Below, piece by piece: positions 8,093 through 17,544 of a stretch of 64,000 nucleotides of DNA (position 1 is the first letter of the stretch; each line of letters starts with the position of its first letter). The DNA is from Rhodoferax sp. (GTDB lineage: Bacteria; Pseudomonadota; Gammaproteobacteria; Burkholderiales; Burkholderiaceae_C). Position numbers and translations under genes: made by a program. Below the pieces are notes generated by a model that was not told the origin of the DNA, did not search any database, and was given only the letters and a program-made list of their open reading frames with translations. The stretch lies in contig NZ_JADMJN010000015.1 in NCBI RefSeq assembly GCF_018780565.1, positions 62,001-126,000 on the forward strand, written 5' to 3'.

Positions 8093-9127
8093 GTGAAAAA
8101 ATCTCCTGCGAATGGCCATGGCATATCTGCCACAGACCAGGTGCGGGATCTACCGAAATATTTACCAAATAGGCAGTTATCCAACGTCGATAGTACCTCT
8201 GAAGCTATTGATTTTGTAGCGGATCAGGACCTTTTGCAGGTTGCGTCCTCTGCCGAGGTTCTGGAGACGGCGGGAGAATCAGGCGATGCGCTGACCGTCT
8301 ACCTGCGCAATATACGGCGTACCGAGTTGTTCACGGCCCAGGAAGAATTCGAGTTCGCCACCAAAGCGCGGGCGGGCGATTTCTCTGCCCGTCAAAGCAT
8401 GATCGAACACAACCTGAGACTGGTGGTGAGCATTGCCAAAGGCTACTTGGGTCGTGGCGTTCCCCTGTCCGACCTGATCGAGGAAGGCAACCTGGGTTTG
8501 ATGCATGCCATCGACAAGTTTGAGCCGGAGCGTGGATTTCGTTTCTCGACTTACGCCACCTGGTGGATTCGCCAATCCGTGGACCGTGCCCTGATGTACC
8601 AGGGACGTGCTGTGCGCCTGCCTGTGAATGTGGTCAGGGAGTTGCAGCAAGTGCTGCGTGCGCGTCGTGCGCTGGAGAATGACGGCGCCTTTGCCGCGAC
8701 CCGGCCGGACGGCATCCGTGTCGAGGATATTGCAGTCTTTCTGGGGCGCGATGCGGCCAGCGTTGCCGATTTGCTTGCCATGGCCGAAATGCCCAGATCG
8801 CTGGATGCCTCCATGGACCGCTCCGGAGAAAGCCAGACGCTGGGCGATTCGCTGGTGGATGAGGTCACAGTGGACCCGTCTGGCGTGACACAGGCCCATG
8901 AGGTTGAGCGCTTGCTGGAAGACTGGATTGCCACTTTGTCTGTACGCGAAAGGGAAGTCCTGGAAGGCCGTTTCGGCCTGCATGACCGTGATCCTGAGAC
9001 GTTGGACGTGCTCAGTGAGCGCCTGGGGTTGACGCGAGAGCGTGTTCGTCAGGTGCAGAACGAAGCGCTGGTCAAGCTCAAACGCTATCTGGTACGCCGC
9101 GGTATCACCAGAGAGTCCCTGCTTTAA
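8093..9127 (+). CDS. rpoS: RNA polymerase sigma factor RpoS (sigma-38)
   Basis: This is the master sigma factor of stationary phase and general stress, 344 residues from a GTG start. Regions can be followed: 1.2 (LTVYLRNIRRTELFTAQEE), 2 (MIEHNLRLVVSIAKGYLGRG, DLIEEGNLGLMHAIDKF, RGFRFSTYATWWIRQ), 3, and 4 (LTRERVRQVQNEALVKLKRYL). Its position after nlpD is the conserved arrangement. The variable N-terminal stretch contains a 17-bp palindromic head (8204-8220, encoding AIDFVA) shared with a dispersed repeat. The downstream gene converges with a 21-base gap, so rpoS is the last gene of its cluster. Confidence 0.95.
   Translation: MKKSPANGHGISATDQVRDLPKYLPNRQLSNVDSTSEAIDFVADQDLLQVASSAEVLETAGESGDALTVYLRNIRRTELFTAQEEFEFATKARAGDFSARQSMIEHNLRLVVSIAKGYLGRGVPLSDLIEEGNLGLMHAIDKFEPERGFRFSTYATWWIRQSVDRALMYQGRAVRLPVNVVRELQQVLRARRALENDGAFAATRPDGIRVEDIAVFLGRDAASVADLLAMAEMPRSLDASMDRSGESQTLGDSLVDEVTVDPSGVTQAHEVERLLEDWIATLSVREREVLEGRFGLHDRDPETLDVLSERLGLTRERVRQVQNEALVKLKRYLVRRGITRESLL
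8204..8220 (+). repeat. 17-bp palindromic repeat head inside rpoS
   Basis: GCTAT-N7-GTAGC. It starts on a codon boundary (codon 38) and encodes A-I-D-F-V-A. It has the same 5+7+5 layout and codon phase as copies in rlmD and moeA and the same head as the 49-bp intergenic element. No 12-bp tail follows. Confidence 0.5.
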
Positions 9128-9148
9128 AGAACGCGCAGAATTTTTCGA

Positions 9149-11674
9149 TCAGCAGGCCTGCGCTGGTTTTGATGTATCAATACCTGAAACTTTGCGGCTG
9201 AGCATCAGCGCAGTCAGGTCGCTGGCCTCCATGGCTTTGGCAAAAAGCCAGCCCTGGTAAACCTCGCAACCGTACTCGCGCAAAAAGTCCAGTTGTGCCT
9301 GTGTTTCCACTCCCTCGGCCACCAGGGTGAGCCCAAGGCTATGGGCCAGGGCGATGATGGCGCGAGAGATGGTGGCATCACCTGCATCATCCGGAATGCC
9401 TTTCATGAAGCTCTGGTCGATTTTTAGCTTGCTCACCGGCAAGGCCTTGAGGTAGGCCAGCGACGAATAGCCGGTACCAAAATCATCTAACGCAACACTG
9501 CAGCCCAGCGCTACAAGGGCGTTGAGCTGCTCGCGTGCCTGTGCTGGCTGCTCCATGGCGACAGACTCGGTGATTTCAATATCCAGCCATTGAGCCTGTG
9601 CGCCCGAGCGGGTCAATGCCTCATGAACCTTGTCGGGCAGATTGCGTTGACGAAATTGCTGGGCCGAGAAATTGACCGCCACATGCAAGGGCATGCCTGC
9701 CTGGGCCCATGCGGCGATCTGCTCGCAGGCCGTGTCCAGCACCCAGTCCGACAGGGGGAGAATCAGGCCGGTGGCCTCGGCAACCGGAATGAATCGGGCA
9801 GGGGAGACATTGCCCAGCAGCGGATCATTCCAGCGCAACAGGGCTTCGACGCCGACCAAAGCGCCAGTTCTCACGTCCACTTGCGGCTGGTAATGAAGCT
9901 TCAGACTTCCATGCGCAAGGGCTTCTTTGAGCCGCGTATGCAGCTGCATGTCCTCATGCACTCGCCGGTCCATTTCCTGGGAGTAGAAGGCATAGGCGCC
10001 GCGCCCGGCCTGTTTGGCCTGGTACATGGCCATGTCGGCATAGCGCAGCAGCGAATCACTATCACGCGCATCGTCAGGGTAAAAGGCAACACCCAGACTT
10101 CCGCCGGAATACACATCTTCATTTTGCAGACGGTACGAGGCTTGCAGCGACAGGAGAAGTTTGGCGGCGACGCTCGCCGCCTCGTCCACGTCAGCGAGGT
10201 CGGTGAGCAAAATGGCGAACTCGTCACCACCCAGGCGCGCCAGTGTGTCGTTTTCCCGCAGGACACCACGTATTCGGGTGCCCACTTGCACCAGCAGTGC
10301 ATCGCCCGTGGCATGGCCAAAACTGTCGTTGACGGTCTTGAAGTAGTCCAGGTCGAGAAACAACACTGCCACGCGCAGGCCGGAGCGGCCAGCACGCACC
10401 AAGGCTTGGCTCAATTGCAGTCGAAAGAGCCAGCGGTTGGGAAGACCGGTGAGTTCATCGTGCGTTGCCTGGTGGCGCAGCGATTCTTCAAACTTCTTGC
10501 GCTCGCTCAGGTCGCGGATGTAAGCGATGGCGTGGCAAGAGCCCTCGTCGTCCCAGTGCCCCAGCGAGATGTCCACGGGCAGCAAATGCCCATCGCGACG
10601 CATCAGTTTCAAATCCATCAAGCCCATCGCACGGGGGTGCGGCGAGGTGAAATAGCCCTGCATCGACTCGCTGTGGCGTGCCCGCAAATGGGGTGGCAAA
10701 AAAATATCCACGTTCTGACCGAGCAACTCGGCAGTGGCGTAGCCGGTCAGCTTTTCCATGGATGGATTGGCCATCAGAATGCGCCCGGTATGGTCAACCC
10801 ACAGCACACCGTCGGGCGCCGCGCTGAGGGTCACCTTTTCGCGCAGGTGCTGCGCCTGGATGCGTTCCAGTGGACGGCGCAGGGACTCATTGAACGTGGC
10901 ATGAAACAGGTACAAATAGGCTGCAACCTTGTACGCATGCCCCAAGGCGTTGGCGGCATCTTTGTCGATCACGCCCAACATCGTAAAAAAGAGTTCCGAT
11001 ACGGCCGACAGTGCTGCCGCAAAGCCCAGTGCCATGACGCATTCATGGATCAACTCCTTGCGCCGCCGCCACAGCACTGCCAGCGTTGCCACATTCACCG
11101 CGATGATCAGCCATTCCAGCGTGATCTTCAGGCTGGTCAAACCTTGGCCCGGGACAAAGAGTGCAGGCACGCGGTCTGGCCAACGCAATCCGATATAGCC
11201 CAGTACGCCCACGAGCGCCAGCGTCATGGCGAGGGCCATGCGTTTTTTCAGCGTCGTGATATCCGGCATGGCAGGCAGCAACGCGTACACCAGCAAGGAA
11301 ATGGCTGCGAGTATGCGCGCAGCCAGCCAGAAGAAAATAGATTTTTGGGGTGAGTTGGCAGTCACGGCGTCAGGCATGCCTGCATAAGCCATGGTGTGCA
11401 GAAAATCCAGCAAACCAACACCCAAAAAAGCCACCCCCAGCAGCACGACCGCCCCTTGGCGGGCAGAGAGTATCGCGCGGTAGCCGGTGATAAATACCAG
11501 CATGGCCACCACCACCGCAAACAGCTCTACGACGGTGTGCCAGAAAAGAAAGCTCGAAGGCTCAATCACGACTTGCCGAGTCGGATGCGAGACCCACCAC
11601 AGCAGCGGCACAGCCAATATCAGCAGGACCCAGCCCGCAAGGGTTTGATAGGGATGCGTATGTTCTTGGCGCAT
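9149..11674 (-). CDS. MASE3-PAS-GGDEF-EAL c-di-GMP signalling protein
   Basis: This 841-residue inner-membrane protein would make and/or break cyclic di-GMP. Residues about 15-260 form a multi-spanning sensor that looks like MASE3 (HTVVELFAVVVAMLVF, LGVGLLDFLHTMAYAGMP). A PAS domain follows (about 285-395). The GGDEF domain has LTGLPNRWLF and an intact RLGGDEFAILL active site. The EAL domain starts VGVEALLRW and keeps DDFGTGYSSL and KIDQSF, so both activities look possible. It is the last gene of the minus-strand signalling operon, starting five bases after the upstream chemoreceptor stop, and converges on rpoS. The sensed signal is unknown. Confidence 0.9.
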   Translation of the reverse strand: MRQEHTHPYQTLAGWVLLILAVPLLWWVSHPTRQVVIEPSSFLFWHTVVELFAVVVAMLVFITGYRAILSARQGAVVLLGVAFLGVGLLDFLHTMAYAGMPDAVTANSPQKSIFFWLAARILAAISLLVYALLPAMPDITTLKKRMALAMTLALVGVLGYIGLRWPDRVPALFVPGQGLTSLKITLEWLIIAVNVATLAVLWRRRKELIHECVMALGFAAALSAVSELFFTMLGVIDKDAANALGHAYKVAAYLYLFHATFNESLRRPLERIQAQHLREKVTLSAAPDGVLWVDHTGRILMANPSMEKLTGYATAELLGQNVDIFLPPHLRARHSESMQGYFTSPHPRAMGLMDLKLMRRDGHLLPVDISLGHWDDEGSCHAIAYIRDLSERKKFEESLRHQATHDELTGLPNRWLFRLQLSQALVRAGRSGLRVAVLFLDLDYFKTVNDSFGHATGDALLVQVGTRIRGVLRENDTLARLGGDEFAILLTDLADVDEAASVAAKLLLSLQASYRLQNEDVYSGGSLGVAFYPDDARDSDSLLRYADMAMYQAKQAGRGAYAFYSQEMDRRVHEDMQLHTRLKEALAHGSLKLHYQPQVDVRTGALVGVEALLRWNDPLLGNVSPARFIPVAEATGLILPLSDWVLDTACEQIAAWAQAGMPLHVAVNFSAQQFRQRNLPDKVHEALTRSGAQAQWLDIEITESVAMEQPAQAREQLNALVALGCSVALDDFGTGYSSLAYLKALPVSKLKIDQSFMKGIPDDAGDATISRAIIALAHSLGLTLVAEGVETQAQLDFLREYGCEVYQGWLFAKAMEASDLTALMLSRKVSGIDTSKPAQAC

Positions 11675-11679
11675 CGGAC

Positions 11680-13227
11680 TTACTGTGAGAAGACCTTGAC
11701 CGCGTCCACCAGTCGCTGGGCCTGATCGCCCATGCTGATGGCTGAGGCGCCGCTTTCCTCGACCATGGCGGCATTTTGCTGCGTCATCTCGTCGAGCAGT
11801 GCAACCGCCTGGCTGACCTGCGAAATGCCCAGGGCTTGCTCCCTGGATGCGGCAGTAATTTCAGTGAGCAAATCATTGACGTGTTTGACCTGAGTGACGA
11901 CTTCGGTCATGGTCTGCCCGGCATCGGCCACCAGCCGGGAGCCGCTGTCCACCTTGTTGACCGAGTCATCAATCAGTCCCTTGATTTCCCTGGCGGCCGC
12001 CGCAGAGCGTCCCGCCAGGCTACGCACCTCAGCGGCTACCACGGCAAAGCCGCGACCTTGCTCCCCCGCGCGGGCGGCCTCTACAGCGGCGTTCAGGGCC
12101 AGGATGTTGGTTTGAAACGCGATGCCATCGATCACGCTGATGATGTCGGCAATCTTGCGGCTTGACGCCGCGATCTGGGCCATCGTGGCCACCACATGAA
12201 CCATGGCCTCACCGCCTGCAACAGCCACTTGTGCAGCCGTATTGGCCACCTGGCTGGCCTGCTGCGCGGTATCCGAATTCTGGCGTACCGTCGCCGTTTG
12301 CTGCTCCATGGCAGCAGCGGTCTGCTCCAGATTGGAGGCGGTCTGTTCGGTCCGGCTTGACAGGTCATTGGTCGCCGATGCAATCTCCATGCTGGTGACC
12401 TGAACCCCGGATGCCTGTTCGTAAACATCGGCAACCAGTGATTGCAGATTGAGTCCGGACTGGTTGATGGCGCGCGCAATCAAGCCGATTTCGTCGCAGC
12501 GGTTGAGCTTCAGGTCTTCTGCCGCCTCACCACTGGCAACGTGTTGTGCCACCTCCAGAATTTTTTTCAGAGGCGAGGTAAGTTGTGCCTCCATGAACCA
12601 GCCCGCCAGCAGCAGGCTGCACGCCATGGCCGCCCCCATGGTTAACAGAGCGCTTTCGCCCAGGCCGGATAGGGCCAGACCGATACCCATCACCACACCC
12701 ACCGCCAGCAGTGGCAGGCGAACCCGCCAGGCAGCCGGTAGTAGCTGTAGCGTACTGATCCAGCGCAGCAGGCCGGTGTGCACAATCAGACCCCGGTGAA
12801 ACGCGATGCCTCTGGCGCGCCCGTCCTTGAAGCGCCGGTAGAGGGATTCGGTGGTGTCAATTTCAGCACGCGATGGCTTGGTTCGGACCGAGAGATAACC
12901 TGTGATTGCACCGTTGCGGCGCATCGGCGCGGCATTGGCACGGACCCAATAGTGATCGCCGTCCTTGCGGCGATTCTTGACCAGCGCTGTCCAGGACTGG
13001 CCTTCCTTCAGGCTGCGCCACATGTCGGCGAAGGCTTCTTCCGGCATGTCGGGATGGCGCACCAGGTTGTGCGGCTGTCCGAGTACTTCTTCGATGGTGA
13101 AACCACAGGTGCGAATGAACGCCGAATTGGCATAGGCGATGTGACTTGACGTGTCGGTCGTCGAGAGCAGCGTTTCATTGTCAGGAAACTGATACTCGTG
13201 CTGGGTCACCGGCAGGTTGGTTCTCAT
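11680..13227 (-). CDS. aer: Aer-type methyl-accepting chemotaxis protein with N-terminal PAS
   Basis: This 515-residue chemoreceptor opens with a PAS domain (about 15-125: ISYAN-like HIAYANSAFIRTCGF, RRKDGDHYWVRANAAP), as in the redox/energy receptor Aer. A short membrane hairpin (about 165-215) and a HAMP-like segment follow. The cytoplasmic signalling domain contains the conserved tip IDGIAFQTNILALNAAVEAA. There is no large periplasmic domain, so the signal is probably internal (redox or energy, if the PAS binds FAD as in Aer). It overlaps the upstream receiver gene by four bases (13224-13227). Confidence 0.88.
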   Translation of the reverse strand: MRTNLPVTQHEYQFPDNETLLSTTDTSSHIAYANSAFIRTCGFTIEEVLGQPHNLVRHPDMPEEAFADMWRSLKEGQSWTALVKNRRKDGDHYWVRANAAPMRRNGAITGYLSVRTKPSRAEIDTTESLYRRFKDGRARGIAFHRGLIVHTGLLRWISTLQLLPAAWRVRLPLLAVGVVMGIGLALSGLGESALLTMGAAMACSLLLAGWFMEAQLTSPLKKILEVAQHVASGEAAEDLKLNRCDEIGLIARAINQSGLNLQSLVADVYEQASGVQVTSMEIASATNDLSSRTEQTASNLEQTAAAMEQQTATVRQNSDTAQQASQVANTAAQVAVAGGEAMVHVVATMAQIAASSRKIADIISVIDGIAFQTNILALNAAVEAARAGEQGRGFAVVAAEVRSLAGRSAAAAREIKGLIDDSVNKVDSGSRLVADAGQTMTEVVTQVKHVNDLLTEITAASREQALGISQVSQAVALLDEMTQQNAAMVEESGASAISMGDQAQRLVDAVKVFSQ

Positions 13228-13700
13228 TCGGTCTTGCCTGGGTCAGTGTGGAAGCAGTCCGCTGCGGGGCGATGGTTTGGGGCATGAAGACCGCAACAGC
13301 AGGTGTTCAGTTCCTCTTGATGCTTGTAGAGTGCAATTTCCATGACAGTACGCATCTCCCATTGCGTAAAGGGTTTCAGGATGTAGCCGTAGGGCTTGAC
13401 GAGCCTGGCGCGGGCCATGATGTCGTGTTCAGAAAAAGCCGAGATTAGCACCACCGGCACGAAAAATTGCGTTTGAATCGCATGGGCTGCGGCAATGCCA
13501 TCCATCCCACCCGGCAGCTCGATGTCCATCAGTACCAGATCGGGACGCAATTGCCCGGCGCGAACGATGGCATGTTCCCCCTGTGTTTCATGACCTACCG
13601 GCTCAAAGCCGAGCTCGACGAGTTGCAGCCGAATGTCAAGGGCGATGATGGCCTCGTTTTCCACGACGAGAATCCTTGGCCTGTGTGCAAGGGTTGTCAC
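13224..13700 (-). CDS. Single-domain response regulator (receiver only)
   Basis: A 158-residue REC-domain protein with no output domain. RILVVENEAIIALDIR carries the acidic pocket, LVLMDIELPGGMDG the phospho-acceptor Asp, and GYILKPF the conserved Lys-Pro. The last 30 residues form an unusual Cys-rich tail (NTCCCGLHAP). It overlaps the chemoreceptor genes on both sides by four bases, so translation is likely coupled. A CheY-like or kinase-sink role is an inference from its place between two receptors. No cheA, cheW or cheR lies in the window. Confidence 0.85.
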   Translation of the reverse strand: MTTLAHRPRILVVENEAIIALDIRLQLVELGFEPVGHETQGEHAIVRAGQLRPDLVLMDIELPGGMDGIAAAHAIQTQFFVPVVLISAFSEHDIMARARLVKPYGYILKPFTQWEMRTVMEIALYKHQEELNTCCCGLHAPNHRPAADCFHTDPGKTE

Positions 13701-15304
13701 CGGGCGGCCTCTTCAATCAACAGCGGTCGAAAGTTGGAAGCTGCGATGCGGGGGGCGTTGTGCGACGACAGCTTGAATACGGAAACGGTCCCTACCAGGT
13801 CCTGAGCCTGCGTCTTCAAGCTGCTGGCGGCGGCGGCCATCTCCTCGACCAGGGATGCGTTTTGCTGGGTGACCTGGTCCATGTGGGAGATCGCCTCGCC
13901 CACCTGGGAGACTCCCTGGCTCTGCTCGTTGCTCGCGGCGCTGATTTCGCCCATCAGGTCGGTCACTCGCCGGATGCCGCTGACCACCTCGTTCATGGTG
14001 GCACCCGCTTGGTCCACCAGCACACTGCCGTGTTCGACCTGCGTCACACTGGCGTTGATCAGGATTTTGATTTCTTTGGCCGCTTCGGCTGATCGCCCGG
14101 CCAGACTGCGAACCTCACTGGCCACCACCGCAAAGCCGCGACCCTGTTCACCGGCCCGGGCCGCTTCGACAGCCGCATTCAAGGCCAGAATGTTGGTTTG
14201 GAAGGCGATGCCATCAATGACCTGAATGATGTCGGCGATCTTTTTAGAGCTGTCGTTGATGCCCTTCATGGTCTCAACGACTTGGGCCACGACCGTACCG
14301 CCTTGGACCGCCGTGGTGCTGGCGCTCAAGGCCAGCTGATTGGCCTGGCGGGCGCTATCGGCGTTCTGTTTGACAGTGGAGTCCAGCTCCTCCATCGAAG
14401 CCGCCGTTTGTTCGAGTGCGCTGGCCTGTTGCTCCGTGCGTGTGGAGAGGTCGTTGTTGCCCGATGCAATCTGTGCGCTGGCAGTGGCGACGCTCTCGGA
14501 CCCCTGGCGGACATCTGCGACGACAGTGGCCAGGTTGGTCTGCATGGTCGATAGAGCCTTGAGCAGCTGGGCGACTTCGTCCCGGCCTTGCACCTGAATG
14601 GTCTGGTTCAGATCCCCTTGCGCGATGGCGTCGGAGATCTCTACGGCATGACCCAGTGAGCGGGAAATGCCGCGAATCAATGTCATGCCGAAGACGCAGG
14701 CAAACAACACGCCAGCGACGATGGCGCCTATCGATGCCAAACGGATGTTGACATAGCGGGCCGCTGCGACGTCATACTCCTCCTTGGATACGTCGAGTTG
14801 CAGCTTGAGCAAGGCCTGGGCGCCCTCGTTCACAGGTACGTTGAGTGGGCGGATTTTCTCCACCACCAGGCGTCTGGCCGTGTCCAGGTCGTTGGCGCGA
14901 AGCGCGGCCACGGCGGCCAGCAAGCCTTCCTGTACAAAGCGGCTGCGATCCTGAGCAAATTTGCGGGAGATTTCGGCTTCTTCGGTGGTCAGCCTGGTAC
15001 TCATGTAGTCCGCCCAGACCTTGTTGATCACGCCGATATTGGCTTCGATTTCGGCCGTGTTTGCGCCGATGATTTCCGGGGTGGGGGTGACAAGTGCGGT
15101 TGCGATGGCCAGCCGGTTGCGCAACAGCTGGCGCTGGATCTCTGCAATCTGGCCCATGGGCACGGTGCGGTCCTCGTACACGGATTGCAGCGCATCGTTG
15201 GATTTGACAATGCCAAACAAGCCGATGAAGCCGATGCCAATCAACAGCACTGACAAAATGCCAATGAGTATCGTCAAGCGCGTAGAAATTTTTAAATTGT
15301 TCAA
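13697..15304 (-). CDS. Methyl-accepting chemotaxis protein with 4-helix-bundle sensor
   Basis: This 535-residue transmembrane chemoreceptor has TM1 at about 10-32, a periplasmic four-helix-bundle sensor (about 33-185, containing SVYEDRTVPMGQIAEIQ), TM2 at about 190-212, HAMP, and a methylation/signalling domain with IDGIAFQTNILALNAAVEAA. There is no C-terminal CheR-binding pentapeptide; it ends LLIEEAAR. Its sensor closely resembles that of the adjacent GGDEF-EAL protein (SVYEDR, AEI, NRL positions align), suggesting that the two read the same ligand. It starts 21 bases after that gene's stop. Confidence 0.92.
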   Translation of the reverse strand: MNNLKISTRLTILIGILSVLLIGIGFIGLFGIVKSNDALQSVYEDRTVPMGQIAEIQRQLLRNRLAIATALVTPTPEIIGANTAEIEANIGVINKVWADYMSTRLTTEEAEISRKFAQDRSRFVQEGLLAAVAALRANDLDTARRLVVEKIRPLNVPVNEGAQALLKLQLDVSKEEYDVAAARYVNIRLASIGAIVAGVLFACVFGMTLIRGISRSLGHAVEISDAIAQGDLNQTIQVQGRDEVAQLLKALSTMQTNLATVVADVRQGSESVATASAQIASGNNDLSTRTEQQASALEQTAASMEELDSTVKQNADSARQANQLALSASTTAVQGGTVVAQVVETMKGINDSSKKIADIIQVIDGIAFQTNILALNAAVEAARAGEQGRGFAVVASEVRSLAGRSAEAAKEIKILINASVTQVEHGSVLVDQAGATMNEVVSGIRRVTDLMGEISAASNEQSQGVSQVGEAISHMDQVTQQNASLVEEMAAAASSLKTQAQDLVGTVSVFKLSSHNAPRIAASNFRPLLIEEAAR

Positions 15305-15325
15305 AATAGCCTCCTTTTAGTTGTT

Positions 15326-17518
15326 TCAGACGGTGATGACTCGCATGGCAAGTTCTTCGAACTCCAGCAGTGGCATGGGCTTGCCGCACAGATAGCCCTG
15401 GTAGCTTGGGCATCCAAAGCGCTCCAGGCAGGCCCGTTGTTCTTCGTCCTCCACGCCCTCGGCGATCACGGCAACGCCCAGGTTATTGGCCATGCCAATG
15501 ATGGTCTGCACAATGATGGCGTCGTTGCGGTTGCTTGCGATGTTGCGCACAAAGCTCCGATCGATTTTGAGTTGCTGGATCGGCAGTGTGGTCAAGTGGG
15601 CCAGCGAGGAATATCCGGTGCCAAAGTCATCCATCGAAAAGTGGATCCCGTGGCAATTCAATGCCTTCATCTTGTCCACGGTGTCAACGATGTTGTGCAG
15701 CACCAGGCTTTCGGTCAGTTCCAGCTTGAGCCTTTGCGGGTTCACGCCGGTCTGTTTCAAGACCCCGCTCACCATCGCAACGAAGTCGGCCTGACGAAAT
15801 TGCCGCGCGCTGACATTGACTGAGAGCAGGAGCTTTTCTGCGCGGGGATCGCGCTCCCAGGCTTTGAGTTGTTCGCATGCTGTTTGCAGCACCCATTCAC
15901 CGATCGGAACAATAAGGCCTGATTCTTCGGCGATGGAAATGAATTGATCTGGCAGCACCAGCCCGTGTGTGGGGTGCATCCAGCGCAGCAGTACTTCGGC
16001 ACCAAGCACACCGTGCACGTTGTCCATCTGGATCTGGTAGTAGAGCTGGAGCTGATTGCCGGGCAGGGCATCGCGCAACTCTGCCTCCAGTGCAATGTGT
16101 GTTTCCAGCGATGCCTGCACCTGTGGGTCGTAGAAGCGCAGGGCATTGCGCCCGCTGCTTTTGGCTTGGTACATGGAGATGTCAGCGCGCTTGAGCAGGT
16201 CATCGATGCTGGCATTTTGGCCCGTGAACAGGCACAGCCCCATGCTGGCCGAGGGATGATGCAGTTGCTTGTCCAGCACGAGATGCTGATGGATGGCTTG
16301 CAGAATCTTCTCCCCGACGCTTTCTGCCAGCAAGGCCGCTTGCGCTTCGTCCAGGTTCAAATCAAGCAGCAGGATGATGAATTCGTCGCCTCCCAGGCGG
16401 GCGACCGTGTCGCTTTGCCGAATGCATGAGCGGATGCGTGATGCAACCTCCACCAGCAGGAGGTCTCCCACGTCATGGCCGCGGCTGTCGTTGATACTTT
16501 TGAAATTGTCCAGATCAATCATCAGCACTGCACCGTAGAGATGGGTGCGTGTGCTCATGGACAGGGCTCGCTGCAATCGGTCCCGCAACAATCTCCGGTT
16601 GGGCAGCCTGGTGAGAGGGTCGAAGAACGCCAGTTGGTGAATCGCCGCTTCATGGACGCCCAGCTTGGATTGCATGTCCCCCAGTGCACGCATCACCATG
16701 CTGATTTCATCTTTGCCCTCGGTGGTGATGGTGGTGTCGTACCGCCCCTGCGAGATCTTCCTGAAGATTGCAATGACCTGCTTGAGCGGGTTGACGATGG
16801 ACCAGGTCAGCATCATCCCCAGCCAGCTCATGACCACAATGGCCATGCCCAGCGCGCCCAGCGCCATGAAGCGGGTGCTTTCGTAGCGATTGACCGCGTT
16901 GCTATAGGACGCGTGTGCCGCGTCAAACTGCAATTGGTTCAGCGCCTTGAGGTCTGGTCTGGCTTGGTCGAAAAGCAATTGTGCTCTGGCGGACATCAGT
17001 TTTGCTTCGTGGTACTGGTCAGTCCGCAGCGCTGCGACCGCAGGCAGCAGAGCCCCGCTGACATATGCCTCTCGGCTGCTGGTGAAACTGTTTGCCAGCT
17101 CATTTTCCCGGGAGGCGAGCGGCGAAGATGTAAAGACTTGCCACAGTGAGCCGATGGTTTCTATATTTTTTTCAATCTCATCGGCCGTCTTTAGCGCAAG
17201 TGCCCGGTTCATCAACAATGTTGCCTGCTGGTCCGGGTTTGCAACGATGCTGACTTCGCTGAGCGAGGTCTGAAGCAGGAGCCGGTTGGCCAACATGAGC
17301 TGCGAGATTTCCGCCAGCTTTTGCACGGGCAGCATGCGGTCCTCGTAGACGGACCGCAGGCTTTCTTTTGACGCGGCCAAGCCTTGTATGCCAACGATGG
17401 CCAGCAACAGGGCGACCAGTGCCGCCAGGCCCATCAGGGAAAGCAGGCGCACACCAATACTGACGTGCAGCAACAGCCGGGTAACGTTGAAATGAAAATT
17501 GGCGACCAGTTTGAACAC
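15326..17518 (-). CDS. 4HB-HAMP-GGDEF-EAL c-di-GMP signalling protein
   Basis: A 730-residue membrane protein: TM1 about 22-48, a periplasmic four-helix-bundle sensor about 50-215 (SVYEDRMLPVQKLAEISQ), TM2 about 217-243, HAMP, then GGDEF (LTRLPNRRLL, RLGGDEFIILL intact) and EAL. The EAL signature reads AEVLLRW (EVL variant), with DDFGTGYSSLAHL and KIDRSF kept, so phosphodiesterase activity is plausible. The start is GTG 17518 with GAGG five bases upstream. A 6-bp hairpin (17528-17544) abuts that ribosome site, and a promoter lies at 17662-17690. It is the first gene of a likely five-gene operon running to 9149. Confidence 0.9.
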   Translation of the reverse strand: MFKLVANFHFNVTRLLLHVSIGVRLLSLMGLAALVALLLAIVGIQGLAASKESLRSVYEDRMLPVQKLAEISQLMLANRLLLQTSLSEVSIVANPDQQATLLMNRALALKTADEIEKNIETIGSLWQVFTSSPLASRENELANSFTSSREAYVSGALLPAVAALRTDQYHEAKLMSARAQLLFDQARPDLKALNQLQFDAAHASYSNAVNRYESTRFMALGALGMAIVVMSWLGMMLTWSIVNPLKQVIAIFRKISQGRYDTTITTEGKDEISMVMRALGDMQSKLGVHEAAIHQLAFFDPLTRLPNRRLLRDRLQRALSMSTRTHLYGAVLMIDLDNFKSINDSRGHDVGDLLLVEVASRIRSCIRQSDTVARLGGDEFIILLLDLNLDEAQAALLAESVGEKILQAIHQHLVLDKQLHHPSASMGLCLFTGQNASIDDLLKRADISMYQAKSSGRNALRFYDPQVQASLETHIALEAELRDALPGNQLQLYYQIQMDNVHGVLGAEVLLRWMHPTHGLVLPDQFISIAEESGLIVPIGEWVLQTACEQLKAWERDPRAEKLLLSVNVSARQFRQADFVAMVSGVLKQTGVNPQRLKLELTESLVLHNIVDTVDKMKALNCHGIHFSMDDFGTGYSSLAHLTTLPIQQLKIDRSFVRNIASNRNDAIIVQTIIGMANNLGVAVIAEGVEDEEQRACLERFGCPSYQGYLCGKPMPLLEFEELAMRVITV

Positions 17519-17527
17519 GTTTGCCTC

Positions 17528-17544
17528 AGTCCGCAGGACGGACT
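17528..17544 (-). promoter_or_regulatory. Hairpin next to the ribosome site of the GGDEF-EAL gene
   Basis: On the minus strand AGTCCG-N5-CGGACT forms a perfect 6-bp stem ending just before the GAGG Shine-Dalgarno of the gene starting at 17518. Just upstream, GCGC-CAT-GCGC forms a second hairpin flanked by CCGT/ACGG. The leader is about 137 bases. A regulatory role is an inference. Confidence 0.35.

Noticed and set aside
9152..9161. Perfect 10-bp palindrome GCAGGCCTGC between rpoS and the GGDEF-EAL gene
   Set aside because: No T-run on either side, and it lies in the coding end of the gene; it is not a convincing terminator.
17528..17544. Hairpin as an ANTAR target
   Set aside because: The loop has five bases and lacks the A1/G4 hexaloop pattern; it is listed only as a hairpin near a ribosome site.
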